The notes beneath the pieces are model-generated. The model searched no databases. It worked only from the letters and a program-made list of their open reading frames with translations, and was not told the origin of the DNA. From DRPN01 sp964599235 (lineage in GTDB: Bacteria > Bacteroidota > Bacteroidia > Bacteroidales > VadinHA17): a stretch of 64,000 nucleotides of DNA. The first letter of the stretch is position 1. Each line of letters opens with the position of its first letter. The position numbers and the translations under genes were made by a program. Positions 51,071-60,679 of this stretch are shown here, piece after piece. The DNA is taken from the NCBI GenBank assembly GCA_964599235.1, contig CAZRDX010000040.1:1-64000 (forward strand), given 5' to 3'.

Positions 51071-53284
51071 TCAGTCAATGTCCATTTCATCGATCAGTTT
51101 CAGCTTCTCTTTCAGCAGGCGGATACTGGCCTTGGCATTCTCGATCTTCACCGTTACGTCGCGAATGAGCGATTCGGCATTCTTGGAGTTGGAGAAGAAG
51201 CCGATGTTGTTCTCCCAGATGGTGATATCATTTTCCAGCTGTTTGATGCGGCTGATGAACTTCTCTCTGTCTTTCTGAAGTTTGACGGTAGCTTTGGGTG
51301 ATCCGGCCAGTTCCTGAAGTTTTGCCTTGTATTTGATGAGACTCTTGGTATGCTCATTAAGGTTGAGTTTGTTGTAGAGTTCATCCACCAGTTTGCGGAA
51401 TGCGTTGCTGATCTCTTCCTTTTTTTCAAGAGGCACGTAACCTATCTCTGACCAGCGCCGCTGGAGATCCTGGATGGCTGCAAAATCCTTATCGGTATCG
51501 CCGGTTGGCGTGAAAGCACGCATCTCCTCCAGCAGTTCTTCCTTTTTCCGCAGATTCTCTTCGAAGTTCTCACGCAGGCCCTGATAATACCTTGCCTTGG
51601 CCTCAAAGAAATGATCGCAGGCGGCCCGGAAGCGTTTCCAGAGCTGATCGGAATATTTTCTGGGTACCGGCCCGATCTCTTTCCAGCGTTTCTGGAGATT
51701 GATCAGGTCCTCCGTGGTCTTTTTCCAGTCGGTACTGTCCTTCAACGCTTCGGCCTGAACACACAGATCGGTTTTCAGCTGGAGATTGGTCATCTGCAGC
51801 TCCTTGTTGGCAGCAAAAAATTCCCGTTTCCTGCTGAAAAAAAGATCACAGGCCTTGCGGAAACGTTCATAGATGGCGTTGTTGTATTTTCTGGGAGCAA
51901 AACCAATGGTCCGCCATACTTTCTGAAGTTCTCTTATTTGCTCTGTTTTTTCTTCCCATTCCCTGGGGGACTTCAGTTCCATGGCGGCTATTTCCTCAGC
52001 CTTTTCAGCCAGAAGAGTTTTCTGTTCAAGGTTTTTCTTCTGGATTTCCTTGATCTCCTGGAAATAGGCCTGGTACTTTTTGTTGATCTTGCGGGTGGCC
52101 TCCTTGAAACGCTCCCACAGCTCGGCTTTGTGTTCTTTGGGGACAGGACCTATTTCCCGCCACTGCTCATGGTATTTCTGAAGGGTCTTGAAAGCCGTGA
52201 CAATATCCGGTTCCAGGAGCAGCTGTTCTGCCTGTTCACACAGACGCAGCTTGGCTTCCTTGTTCTTCTTCAGGTCCAGATCCCGAAGCTCCTTATTGAT
52301 GCGAATGTAATCGTAGAACTTCTCCACATGATAGTGGTAACTCTCCCACAATTCATTGGTATATTGTTGGGGTACCGGACCAATGTTCCGCCATTTTTTC
52401 TGGAGATCACGGAATTCCTGGAAGGTCTTCCCCAACGATTCGTTGCGGGTGACCAGTTCTTTCAGTTCTTCGATCACCTGTTTTTTTTCTTCCAGGTTGC
52501 GAAGCTTTTGCTCTTCCAGTTCCTTGTTATACTGGGCCTTCCTGTAGCGGTAAGCTTTCAGAAGGTCGATCATCCTTTCCTCACGGACATCGTGAGGGGG
52601 GGTGAAATCCGTGGGATCGCCGCCTTCTTCAAGAAAACGGTTCTTTTTTTCCTCTTTCTCCTGGTTGAGTTTCTTATAGAAGACCACCTTGATCCTTTCG
52701 ACATCATTACGGATCTCGTTCACGGGTCTTTTTTCCAGCAGGAGTGCCAGCCGGTCAACCAGATCATCGAGCGAAAATGTGGAATAATCCACTTCTTCGA
52801 CCGTGATCTCTTCTTTTTCTTTTTTTTCCTCCTCTTGATCCGGGAGCTCTTTTTCTTCTTCTTCCATCTGCGCCTTGTTCCCTGCAAGCTCCTTGCTGCT
52901 TTCCCTTACCGGCTCTTCCTTCTCATCAACCTGTTCCTTCTCATGAGGATCTTCCCCTGAGGTTTCTGCAACATTTGCAACATCTTCAGTTACAACATCA
53001 ACCTCTTTTTCCCTAATGCTGTCATGATCTTCGTTGTTCGAAAGATCCCTGTTTTGGTTCCCGACAGAATGACCGTCCACACCATCTCCCTGTGCCACCG
53101 TGAGCTCCCTGTCACTTTCGCTGTCCTGCTCTTCCTGCAAAGCAGTTTCCTCTTCAGGAGAACCTGTTCTCTCCTGGTCGCTATCCTCCCTGCGTACTTT
53201 TTCCTCTTCACCGGGACGAAGTGTCCCTGCTTCCCGGTTTTCGTTCTCCTTTTGCTCTCGTTCTTTCATTTCATCATCCATCAC
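51071..53284 (-). CDS. DUF349 protein with five repeats and an acidic N-terminal region
   Basis: The 737-residue cytoplasmic protein has an acidic low-complexity region (about residues 1-175, rich in Glu and Lys) and then five DUF349 units. Each unit carries L-x-x-x-W-x-x-I-G-x-x-P: KKWRNIGPVP, EQWREIGPVP, KVWRTIGFAP, KRWKEIGPVP and RRWSEIGYVP. Between them are long charged helices likely to form coiled coils. The end (SLIKYKAKLQELAGS to LKLIDEMDID) is also helical. Related proteins are seen in many Bacteroidota before pyrG. Function is unknown, perhaps a scaffold. Confidence 0.88.
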   Translation of the reverse strand: MMDDEMKEREQKENENREAGTLRPGEEEKVRREDSDQERTGSPEEETALQEEQDSESDRELTVAQGDGVDGHSVGNQNRDLSNNEDHDSIREKEVDVVTEDVANVAETSGEDPHEKEQVDEKEEPVRESSKELAGNKAQMEEEEKELPDQEEEKKEKEEITVEEVDYSTFSLDDLVDRLALLLEKRPVNEIRNDVERIKVVFYKKLNQEKEEKKNRFLEEGGDPTDFTPPHDVREERMIDLLKAYRYRKAQYNKELEEQKLRNLEEKKQVIEELKELVTRNESLGKTFQEFRDLQKKWRNIGPVPQQYTNELWESYHYHVEKFYDYIRINKELRDLDLKKNKEAKLRLCEQAEQLLLEPDIVTAFKTLQKYHEQWREIGPVPKEHKAELWERFKEATRKINKKYQAYFQEIKEIQKKNLEQKTLLAEKAEEIAAMELKSPREWEEKTEQIRELQKVWRTIGFAPRKYNNAIYERFRKACDLFFSRKREFFAANKELQMTNLQLKTDLCVQAEALKDSTDWKKTTEDLINLQKRWKEIGPVPRKYSDQLWKRFRAACDHFFEAKARYYQGLRENFEENLRKKEELLEEMRAFTPTGDTDKDFAAIQDLQRRWSEIGYVPLEKKEEISNAFRKLVDELYNKLNLNEHTKSLIKYKAKLQELAGSPKATVKLQKDREKFISRIKQLENDITIWENNIGFFSNSKNAESLIRDVTVKIENAKASIRLLKEKLKLIDEMDID

Positions 53285-53329
53285 ACCAGGTTTTTATTAC
53301 GCATTAAAGAGGCAACTTTTCAATAGCGC

Positions 53330-53337
53330 CAAAATTA
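53330..53337 (-). promoter_or_regulatory. -7 promoter element of the DUF349-pyrG-yidC operon
   Basis: TAATTTTG on the minus strand matches TAnnTTTG exactly, 46 bp before the DUF349 start. The -33 region is only loosely matched. Confidence 0.45.
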
Positions 53338-53398
53338 CGAAATTATTATTTTCCAAATAAACGCAAAATCCTGCATTTAGGAACCATCCTCCAATATA

Positions 53399-53439
53399 TT
53401 CCTCCGGAGGAAGCCGGGGAATGTGCCATTCTACCCGGC
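53399..53439. repeat. Palindrome plus hairpin between DUF349 and glpK
   Basis: A perfect 14-bp palindrome TTCCTCCGGAGGAA (53399-53412) is followed at once by a stem: GCCGGGGAATG (53413-53423), a 3-base loop TGC, and CATTC-TA-CCCGGC (53427-53439) with a 2-base bulge. No T-run follows, so this is not a plain terminator. It may be an operator, an RNA element of the glpK leader or both. Confidence 0.5.
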
Positions 53440-53542
53440 TCATTCCGACAAGGAACGAATCTCCCTTTTTCATATGTTCATTTTCTCCGATTTCATTCTG
53501 ATTTTCTTTATCTTGTTGCACCATAACTTACAGAAAGAACCT

Positions 53543-55027
53543 ATGAAATACATAGCAGCCTTTGATCAGGGTACGACCAGTTCACGAGCGGTCCTTTTCG
53601 ATCGTGAGGGTCAGCTGGTGGATATCAGTCAGCAGGAATTCAGGCAAATTTTTCCCGAGCCGGGGTGGGTGGAACATGATCCTGAAGAGATCTGGAACAG
53701 TCAGATGGCTGTTTTCCGTGATCTGTTACGCCGCAACAGGGTCGCACCCGAAGACGTACTGGCCATCGGCATCACCAATCAGCGTGAGACCACGGTGGTA
53801 TGGGACCGGTTCACCGGCAGGCCTCTCATGAACGCCATCGTCTGGCAGGACAAACGAACGGCTGATCGGTGTGAGCGTCTGAAAAAAGAAGGACATGGTG
53901 AAATGATCCGCGAACGCACGGGGCTGGTTGTGGACGCATATTTTTCAGCCACCAAGATCGCCTGGATCCTCGACCATGTGCCCGGAGCAAGGGAGAAAGC
54001 CCGTCGGGGTGAATTGGCTGCAGGGACGGTGGACAGCTGGCTGGTATGGAAAATGACGGGTGGGAAGGTCCACGCCACCGATCTTTCCAATGCCTCACGC
54101 ACCATGCTTTTCAACATCCGTGAAAGAAGATGGGATGAGGAACTTCTCGCCCTTTTCGACATCCCCTCTTCTCTTCTTCCCGAAGTGCATCCTTCTTCAT
54201 GGCATTATGGTGATATGGAATACGAGGGCAGCATTATTCCCGTAAGCGGAGTGATAGGTGACCAGCAGGCAGCGCTTTTCGGTCAGGCCTGTTTCGAAGC
54301 TGGTGAGGTGAAGAACACTTACGGGACAGGTTGTTTCATGCTGCTGAACACAGGCAGGGAGCCCCGCTGGTCTTCCCACGGGCTGTTGACCACCATTGCC
54401 TGGGGGTTGGACGACGAAGTCCATTATGCGCTGGAAGGCAGTGTCTTCATTGCGGGAGCGGCCATCCAGTGGCTGCGGGATGCTCTGGGCATCATCGACA
54501 AAGCCTCCGACACGGAATATTTCGCAGCCCAGGCGGAAGGGGATGGAGTGTATGTGGTACCCGCCTTTGCCGGTCTGGGTGCTCCTTACTGGGATATGTA
54601 CGCACGTGGAGCCATCTTCGGCCTCACCCGCGACACGGGAAAGGCCCATATCATCAAGGCCACCCTGCAGTCGCTTGCTTATCAGTCGAGGGACCTGCTC
54701 GAAGTGATGAAAAAAGATGCGGGACTCACCCTCACCTCCCTGAAGGTGGACGGCGGGGCCGTGGCCAACGATTTCCTGATGCAGTTCCAGGCAGATATCC
54801 TGAACATCCCCGTGGAACGTCCGCTGGTCACCGAGTCCACCGCACTCGGCGCAGCTTATATGGCTGGGATCGAAAGAGGGCTCTGGAAAAAGGAAGAGAT
54901 CCTTCAAAACAGAAAGATCGATCGCATCTTCATCCCGGATATCACCGAGGAGAAACGCAACACCCTGCTGAAAGGCTGGAAAAAGGCTGTGGAAAGGACC
55001 CTGGGCTGGCTGGAGGAGAAAGCATGA
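53543..55027 (+). CDS. glpK: Glycerol kinase
   Basis: The 494-residue FGGY kinase phosphorylates glycerol to sn-glycerol 3-phosphate using ATP. The start KYIAAFDQGTTSSRAVLFD, ITNQRETTVVWDRFTG, DSWLVWKMTGG, GDQQAALFGQACFEAGEVKN and TYGTGCFMLLNTG are typical of GlpK. The ATG at 53543 was chosen because it gives the normal N terminus; the frame open to 53423 adds a hydrophobic stretch with no counterpart in the family. Its stop overlaps the glpD start (ATGA). No glycerol facilitator gene is nearby. Confidence 0.96.
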   Translation: MKYIAAFDQGTTSSRAVLFDREGQLVDISQQEFRQIFPEPGWVEHDPEEIWNSQMAVFRDLLRRNRVAPEDVLAIGITNQRETTVVWDRFTGRPLMNAIVWQDKRTADRCERLKKEGHGEMIRERTGLVVDAYFSATKIAWILDHVPGAREKARRGELAAGTVDSWLVWKMTGGKVHATDLSNASRTMLFNIRERRWDEELLALFDIPSSLLPEVHPSSWHYGDMEYEGSIIPVSGVIGDQQAALFGQACFEAGEVKNTYGTGCFMLLNTGREPRWSSHGLLTTIAWGLDDEVHYALEGSVFIAGAAIQWLRDALGIIDKASDTEYFAAQAEGDGVYVVPAFAGLGAPYWDMYARGAIFGLTRDTGKAHIIKATLQSLAYQSRDLLEVMKKDAGLTLTSLKVDGGAVANDFLMQFQADILNIPVERPLVTESTALGAAYMAGIERGLWKKEEILQNRKIDRIFIPDITEEKRNTLLKGWKKAVERTLGWLEEKA

Positions 55028-56691
55028 ACAGGAAGTCATCACCGGCACAGGATACGGTTTTCCTGCGACAGCAGATGCGGGATCATCTTGTATCCACTCC
55101 CGAGAGGTTCGATGTTGTGATCATCGGTGGAGGGATCACGGGAGCGGGCATTGCCCTCGATGCTGCCTCCCGCGGTCAAAAAACGCTACTCCTGGAAAAA
55201 AAGGACTTCGCTTCGGGCACCAGCAGCCGTTCCACCAAGCTGATACACGGCGGGCTGCGTTACCTCAGGCAGATGCAGTTCCATGTAGTTGCAGAAACCG
55301 GCCGCGAAAGAGCCATCGTCCATGGCCTTGCCCCTCATCTGGTGATCCCCGAGAAGATGCTTCTGCCTATTCTCCGGGGAGGCAGTATGGGCCGCACCAT
55401 GATCGCCCTGGGACTCACCCTTTACGACCTGCTGGCAGGTGTCCGGAAAGAGGACAGAAAAAGGATGCTCAGCAGGGAAGAGACCCTGCAAAAGGTACCG
55501 TTGCTGCCCCGTGAACGTGTGAAAGGCGGCGGCTACTACGCCGAATATATGACCGATGACGCACGCCTGACGCTGGAGGTCATCAAGACGGCCATGCGTC
55601 ATGGTGCATGGTGTCTGAATTACACGGAAGTCACACGTCTTACCTACGACAAACAGAACAAGGTGAACGGTGTAGAGGCTCAGGACGGCTTGTCGGAGGA
55701 GCGCTTCACGGTGCAGGCCAAACATGTGGTCAATGCGGCAGGCCCCTGGGTGGACGAGGTACGTGAAATGGATCACTCCCTCACCGGCAAACACCTCTTC
55801 ATCACCAAAGGGGTCCATTTGGTCTTTGACAGGGAAAAACTCCCTCTCAACCATCCAATATACTTTGATCTTCCCGACGGAAGGATGATGTTCCTCCTTC
55901 CCCGCCACGGTATCGTCTATGCCGGCACCACCGACACACCCTATACGGGTGACAAGCATGATCCGCCCGTGACACATGAGGATGTGACCTATCTGCTTGA
56001 CGGGATCCGGCATTTGTTTCCCAGGGTGGATCTGGGCGTGACAGACGTGTTGTCTTCCTGGGCGGGTCTCAGGCCGCTCATCTATCAGGAAGGCAAATCA
56101 GCTTCAGAGATCTCAAGAAAGGATGAGATCTTCATTTCCCCTACCGGCCTGATCTCCATGGCCGGGGGCAAGCTCACCGGTTACCGCAGGATGGCTGAAA
56201 AGGTGGTGGACAGGATCCTGCGCAGGGAAGGCAGGAAAGTACGCTGCCGCACAAAACATATCCCGCTCACCGATGATCCGTTCCGGGACCTCGACGAGAT
56301 CACCGCCTTCAGAGAGGAAATGGTACACCTTTATCCCGGGATATCGGCCAGAGAAGCGGACGAGATGGTGATGAAATACGGCCGGGATGCACAGCATATC
56401 CTCAGCAGGGCAAAAGAGGAGGATCAGTCGCTCATTCTGGCAGAAGCAGAACATGCCATCGATAAAGAAATGACGTTCCATCCTCTTGATTTCCTGGAAC
56501 GACGCAGCGGGCGGATGCTTTTTGACCTTCCCAACGTAAAAAAGGAACTGCCATCACTTCTCGCTTTGTTCGCCCGAAGGTTTGGCTGGAACCCCGAACG
56601 CATCGCCAAAGAAAAAAGAACCGTTGAACAGGGCATCAAGATGCGCACTCCCCCTTTTCCACCCGCCACTGAGAGTGCCAGTCGTTCCTGA
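55024..56691 (+). CDS. glpD: Glycerol-3-phosphate dehydrogenase (FAD, quinone-linked)
   Basis: The 555-residue flavoprotein oxidises glycerol 3-phosphate to dihydroxyacetone phosphate and passes electrons to quinone. The FAD-binding start is FDVVIIGGGITGAGIALDAA, followed by GTSSRSTKLIHGGLRYL, VNAAGPWVDEV and YAGTTDTPYTGD. The C-terminal domain (about 400-555) is alpha-helical and ends in a Ser/Pro-rich tail. It overlaps glpK by 4 bp and so forms an operon with it. The chain has the normal length for the aerobic-type enzyme. Confidence 0.95.
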   Translation: MNRKSSPAQDTVFLRQQMRDHLVSTPERFDVVIIGGGITGAGIALDAASRGQKTLLLEKKDFASGTSSRSTKLIHGGLRYLRQMQFHVVAETGRERAIVHGLAPHLVIPEKMLLPILRGGSMGRTMIALGLTLYDLLAGVRKEDRKRMLSREETLQKVPLLPRERVKGGGYYAEYMTDDARLTLEVIKTAMRHGAWCLNYTEVTRLTYDKQNKVNGVEAQDGLSEERFTVQAKHVVNAAGPWVDEVREMDHSLTGKHLFITKGVHLVFDREKLPLNHPIYFDLPDGRMMFLLPRHGIVYAGTTDTPYTGDKHDPPVTHEDVTYLLDGIRHLFPRVDLGVTDVLSSWAGLRPLIYQEGKSASEISRKDEIFISPTGLISMAGGKLTGYRRMAEKVVDRILRREGRKVRCRTKHIPLTDDPFRDLDEITAFREEMVHLYPGISAREADEMVMKYGRDAQHILSRAKEEDQSLILAEAEHAIDKEMTFHPLDFLERRSGRMLFDLPNVKKELPSLLALFARRFGWNPERIAKEKRTVEQGIKMRTPPFPPATESASRS

Positions 56692-56694
56692 GAT

Positions 56695-57930
56695 TCACCT
56701 GATCATGATCGGATGGGCCAGACGCTGAGCATCCCGGGTGATAAGGCTGTGGAAATATCCGGCTTCCGCGAAACGGGGATCCTGTTTTTCCCATCCGGAG
56801 TAAAATAGATATTCTGTAGGATGATCTTCGTGGAGTTTCAGGTCAATCATATATGTGTTCACGATCCCTTCTCCCGACGTGGGTGCCTGAATGGTCGTGA
56901 TGAAGTCTTCCGCTTTCACAAGAATGGCCATTCCCAGTTTTTCCCCCTCATAAGCCTGGTTGCAGTGAGTAGAGAAAAAGATGTATTTATCATTCGGCTG
57001 GTCGATGTGAAGGGAATCGCAGTGACGGACGATCCCCGTGATAAGCGATTCATTTCCTGTCACTCCTTTCACGCTCACACGGGCCTTATAGAAATTGGTG
57101 CCCCCCCAGATGCTGATCTCATCGAGGATGTCATAGGTATGACCTCCCGCATGCCAGCCATAATATCCCAATCGGAAGATCACACGCAGCGGACCATCGG
57201 CCACACGCTCGAAGGTTCCTTTTTCGGGAAGATCGACACGAAAGACAGAGTCATTGACCATCAGGGCGATGGCACCGGCACCCAGTGAATTGCCCACCTT
57301 GAGGATGTCCATGCCCCAATCTTTCAGTACATGATAAGAATGAGGTATCAGGCCGACACTGTCCAGAACCATTCTCGAAACCCTCTTTCCGAAAATGTCG
57401 ATACCATTGCGGGCATCGTAATAGTTACGAAAAGCCACTTTGTCATTTTCCCAGGCAGGTCCCTCCATTTGAAACGCTTTCTGGGTACTGGGAGAGTCGG
57501 TGGTCCGTAATCTGTCCGCATGATCCAGCTCCCTGTGTTCCGGATAGTTGGCAAAACGTATGTTGGCCCGCGGGGAGAAATCGGGAAGCTTCTCGGGAGA
57601 CACAAATGTGATCTCCAGTTTTCGCTCACCACGCGGAGAAAAATCAAGCAGGGTAAAAAGTTCATCCCATTTCCCGTCACGGTCCAGGTCATCGGTCTGT
57701 GAAGGTATGATCTTGCCTTTTTCATCGATCAGACAGGGCACCTTCCCTTCGGGAATACTTCCTGTCAGAGAATCCAGGAAGGAACGCTGTAATACGATCG
57801 CTTCATCGGGCCGGTCAATATCGACAGGATTCTTCAGTGTGATCACGACCGTTTTCTTTCCGTTGCAGGCCGTGAACAGAAGCGTGAAGAAAAGGAACAA
57901 GTTCAGGACGAACGGTCTGATGTTTTTCAT
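56695..57930 (-). CDS. DUF4861 lipoprotein
   Basis: The 411-residue protein has a lipoprotein signal (LFLFFTLLFTAC, Cys22) and the beta-rich DUF4861 pattern: PDEAIVLQRSFL, PSQTDDLDRDGKWDELFTLL, KVAFRNYYDARNGIDIFGK, DWGMDILKVGNSLGAGA and YYGWHAGGHTYDI. The family is found beside pectin and other uronate degradation genes in Bacteroidota. Here it is the last gene of a lacI-kduI-kduD unit, 21 bp after kduD, which supports a role in handling uronate-containing glycans. Enzymatic function is not known. Confidence 0.85.
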   Translation of the reverse strand: MKNIRPFVLNLFLFFTLLFTACNGKKTVVITLKNPVDIDRPDEAIVLQRSFLDSLTGSIPEGKVPCLIDEKGKIIPSQTDDLDRDGKWDELFTLLDFSPRGERKLEITFVSPEKLPDFSPRANIRFANYPEHRELDHADRLRTTDSPSTQKAFQMEGPAWENDKVAFRNYYDARNGIDIFGKRVSRMVLDSVGLIPHSYHVLKDWGMDILKVGNSLGAGAIALMVNDSVFRVDLPEKGTFERVADGPLRVIFRLGYYGWHAGGHTYDILDEISIWGGTNFYKARVSVKGVTGNESLITGIVRHCDSLHIDQPNDKYIFFSTHCNQAYEGEKLGMAILVKAEDFITTIQAPTSGEGIVNTYMIDLKLHEDHPTEYLFYSGWEKQDPRFAEAGYFHSLITRDAQRLAHPIMIR

Positions 57931-57951
57931 GACTGTCAGTTTAGGGGTTTA

Positions 57952-58746
57952 TCATTCTTCTCCGGCATGGCTTCCCAGTGTGGCCAAGATACCTCCGTCG
58001 ACATAAAGGATATGACCATTCACGAAATCAGAAGCTTTGGAGGCAAGGAAGATCGCAGCACCTGCAAGTTCTTCGGGTTTACCCCACCGGCGTGCGGGGG
58101 TACGTTTGATAATGAACTCATTGAAAGGATGTCCGCCTTCCCTGATCGGGGCAGTCTGTTCGGTAGCAAAGTAGCCGGGTCCGATGGCGTTGGCCTGGAT
58201 GTTGTATTTGGCCCATTCGTCAGCCATCTCTTTGGTAAGCATCTTCAATCCGCCCTTGGCTGCGGCATAGGCACTGACGGTATTGCGGGAAACCTCGCTC
58301 ATCATTGAACACATGTTGATGATCTTTCCTCCTTTTCCCCTGCGTATCATGCTTTTGGCCACATGCTTGGCCATGATGAAGGGCCCCACGAGGTCAACTT
58401 CCAGTACCTGGCGGAAGTCGTCGACCTCCATTTCCAGCATCGGCACACGTTTGATGATGGCCGCGTTGTTCACCAGGATATCGACCGGTGCCACCTCCTT
58501 TTCGATCCTCTCCAGGGCATCGGTCACCTGCTTTTCCCGGGTAACGTCAAAAAGATAGGAAGCCACGTCAAAACCTTTTTGCCGGTATGTCTCCACGGCC
58601 TTTTTCAGACGCTCCGGTGTATGGCCGTTGATCACCAGTTTTGCGCCTGCTTCTGCCAAAGCAGTGGCCACGGCCATGCCAAGACCGTGTGTGCCGCCCG
58701 TCACCAGGGCAGTCTTGCCTGTCAGATCAAAAAGTTCCAGTCCCAT
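57952..58746 (-). CDS. kduD: 2-dehydro-3-deoxy-D-gluconate 5-dehydrogenase
   Basis: The 264-residue SDR matches KduD, which reduces 2,5-diketo-3-deoxygluconate to KDG with NADH. Motifs are ALVTGGTHGLGMAVA, DILVNNAAIIKR and SAYAAAKGGLKML with catalytic Tyr and Lys. The opening GLELFDLTGKTALVTGG is normal. The ATG at 58746 was chosen because the frame further upstream overlaps kduI. The 10-bp spacing from kduI and shared direction give strong functional support. Confidence 0.92.
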   Translation of the reverse strand: MGLELFDLTGKTALVTGGTHGLGMAVATALAEAGAKLVINGHTPERLKKAVETYRQKGFDVASYLFDVTREKQVTDALERIEKEVAPVDILVNNAAIIKRVPMLEMEVDDFRQVLEVDLVGPFIMAKHVAKSMIRRGKGGKIINMCSMMSEVSRNTVSAYAAAKGGLKMLTKEMADEWAKYNIQANAIGPGYFATEQTAPIREGGHPFNEFIIKRTPARRWGKPEELAGAAIFLASKASDFVNGHILYVDGGILATLGSHAGEE

Positions 58747-58756
58747 GATATGTCGG

Positions 58757-59599
58757 TTATTTGAGTTCTGTGGGTCCGTAAAAGTCCATATCGCCATAAT
58801 CCAGGTTTTCCCCTGCCATGCCCCAGATGAAAATGTAGTTAGAGGTGCCTGCAGCGGAATGGATCGACCACGGCGGAGAGATGACAGCCTGTTCATTCCG
58901 CAACCAGATGTGCCTCGTCTCATGGGGTTCGCCCATGAAATGGCATATTGCCTGATCGTCGGGAACTTCAAAATAGAAATAGACTTCCATTCTTCGTGCG
59001 TGGACATGGGCCGGCATGGTGTTCCAGACACTGCCTTTTTTCAGCTCCGTCATCCCCATCTGCAATTGACAGGTTTCCACCACACCATGGACCAGCAGTT
59101 TGTATATATCACGTTCATTGGAGGAGGCAGCATCCCCCAGATGCATCACTTCGGCATCTGCAAGTGTCACACGCCGTACAGGATACGAGCGATGGGCAGG
59201 CGCCGAATTGAAATAGAAACGGGCAGGTTCGGCCGGGTCATCGCTTCGGAAGATCACCTCTTTCACTCCTCGTCCTACATACAAGGCGTCTTTGTATCCC
59301 AGTTCATGTTGCTTACCGTCGGTAATGACAACACCTTTCCCTCCTACGTTGACGATCCCCAGTTCACGCCTTTCCAGAAAAAAAGCGGCCTTGAGGATAT
59401 CCAAGCTTTCAAGCTGCAGTTCTCCCCGAACGGGCACAGCTCCACCCACAATGTAGCGGTCGTAATACGTATAGATCATGTTGATCTCGTCGCCCCTCAT
59501 AAGGCGGTCGGCCAGATATTCCTTCCGGAGCCGTTCCGTATCATAGGACCTTGCATCTTCCGGATGGGTCGCATAACGTATTTCATAGTTGGTCTTCAT
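58757..59599 (-). CDS. kduI: 5-dehydro-4-deoxy-D-glucuronate isomerase
   Basis: The 280-residue cupin enzyme converts 5-keto-4-deoxyuronate, from unsaturated uronate products of lyases, into 2,5-diketo-3-deoxygluconate for KduD. The N-terminal YEIRYATHPEDARSYDTERL, IYTYYDRYIVGGAVP and zinc-binding MPAHVHARRMEVYFYF motifs are typical. The length is normal. It lies 40 bp after the lacI-type gene and 10 bp before kduD. Confidence 0.95.
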   Translation of the reverse strand: MKTNYEIRYATHPEDARSYDTERLRKEYLADRLMRGDEINMIYTYYDRYIVGGAVPVRGELQLESLDILKAAFFLERRELGIVNVGGKGVVITDGKQHELGYKDALYVGRGVKEVIFRSDDPAEPARFYFNSAPAHRSYPVRRVTLADAEVMHLGDAASSNERDIYKLLVHGVVETCQLQMGMTELKKGSVWNTMPAHVHARRMEVYFYFEVPDDQAICHFMGEPHETRHIWLRNEQAVISPPWSIHSAAGTSNYIFIWGMAGENLDYGDMDFYGPTELK

Positions 59600-59639
59600 A
59601 TGGCTGAAATTTTATTGGTTGACAGGCTTGTCGGTTTCA

Positions 59640-60677
59640 TCATCTTCGCCGGGTCGAATCCCTTAACAACACTTCCGGTCTGAGCATGATTTTACTGAAA
59701 GATCCATTGTTCTCATTCACTTCCCGGAGAAAAAGTTCCATGCAATGTTTTCCCATGACCTTGCTTTGCTGGTCGACGGTGGTCAGTGATGGTCTGACAT
59801 AGGACGTGAACTTTTCGTTGCTGAAACCGGCGACTCCGAACTCTTCCGGGATACGTATTCCCTTTTCCTGGAGCAACAGGAGAGCCCCCAGGGCCGAATA
59901 ATCGCTGGCCGAAAACAGGGCATCAGCCCTGAGGCCTTGCTTCAGCACATTTTCCATGGCTTTTTGGCCTTCTTCGAAAGTCAGGCTGTTGGGTATGATC
60001 AGTTCTTCCCTTACGGGGATGCCGTTCTTTTCCAGAGCTTCCAGGTATCCTTCCTTGCGGTCATGGTAAAGCGCAAGATAGTCGGGACCGGCAAAATGCA
60101 GAATGTTCCTGTATCCCATGTCGATCATATGCTGGACCACCTCCCGGGCACCGGCACGGTCATCAACACGGATACGGTTCACACTCATCTCTTCCGGAAC
60201 GCGATCGAAAAAGATAAGGGGTATTCCGGCCTGCAGCACTTTCTCGAAATGATCGAAATGTTTGGTCTCAAGTCCTATCGACACCAGTATGCCATCCACC
60301 CTGGCTCTCAAAAGGGTATCCAGATGTTGTTCTTCTTTTTTGAGGCTGTCATGGGTCTGGCAGATGATCACGTTGTACTGGGCTTCGTAGGCGATCTCCT
60401 CAATGCCGGCGATGACTCCCGAAAAGAAATCCCTGTTGATCCGCGGGACGATCACGCCGACGGTATGACTGTTTCCTTTACGCAATCCGGCTGCCACGGC
60501 ATTGGGACGGTAATTCATCTTGCGGGCCAGTTCTTTCACACGGTTCCGCATCACTTCCCCTACCCCTTCCTCATCACGCAACGCCCGTGATACCGTGGAT
60601 GGCGTTGTGTGCAGAATAGCAGCCAGATCCTTGATCGTGATCTGCCGGACCGTCTTTCGTCGCTCTTTCATGACCAT
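59640..60677 (-). CDS. LacI-family transcriptional regulator of uronate genes
   Basis: The 345-residue protein has a LacI helix-turn-helix (ITIKDLAAILHTTPSTVSRAL), hinge helix and periplasmic-binding-like effector domain (VGVIVPRINRDFFSGVIAGI, PEEFGVAGFSNEKFTSYVRP). Position between kduI-kduD and the KDPG aldolase gene suggests it senses a uronate-derived intermediate such as KDG or KDPG. A perfect 16-bp palindrome 25 bp upstream is its likely operator. Two ATGs, at 60677 and 60671, are possible starts; a -7-like element ends just upstream, so the true transcript leader may be very short. Confidence 0.9.
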   Translation of the reverse strand: MVMKERRKTVRQITIKDLAAILHTTPSTVSRALRDEEGVGEVMRNRVKELARKMNYRPNAVAAGLRKGNSHTVGVIVPRINRDFFSGVIAGIEEIAYEAQYNVIICQTHDSLKKEEQHLDTLLRARVDGILVSIGLETKHFDHFEKVLQAGIPLIFFDRVPEEMSVNRIRVDDRAGAREVVQHMIDMGYRNILHFAGPDYLALYHDRKEGYLEALEKNGIPVREELIIPNSLTFEEGQKAMENVLKQGLRADALFSASDYSALGALLLLQEKGIRIPEEFGVAGFSNEKFTSYVRPSLTTVDQQSKVMGKHCMELFLREVNENNGSFSKIMLRPEVLLRDSTRRR

Positions 60678-60679
60678 GA

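Noticed and set aside
51611..52960. 449-codon open frame on the plus strand across the DUF349 gene
   Set aside because: The Phe/Leu-rich product is the mirror of Glu/Lys-rich coding sequence and shows no membrane-protein pattern beyond that bias.
53423..53542. Upstream extension of glycerol kinase
   Set aside because: It adds a hydrophobic 40-residue stretch that GlpK never has; the ATG at 53543 gives the normal start.
54331..55023. Upstream extension of glpD
   Set aside because: It runs out of frame through glpK and contains no family motif; the ATG at 55024 overlaps the glpK stop as expected for coupled genes.
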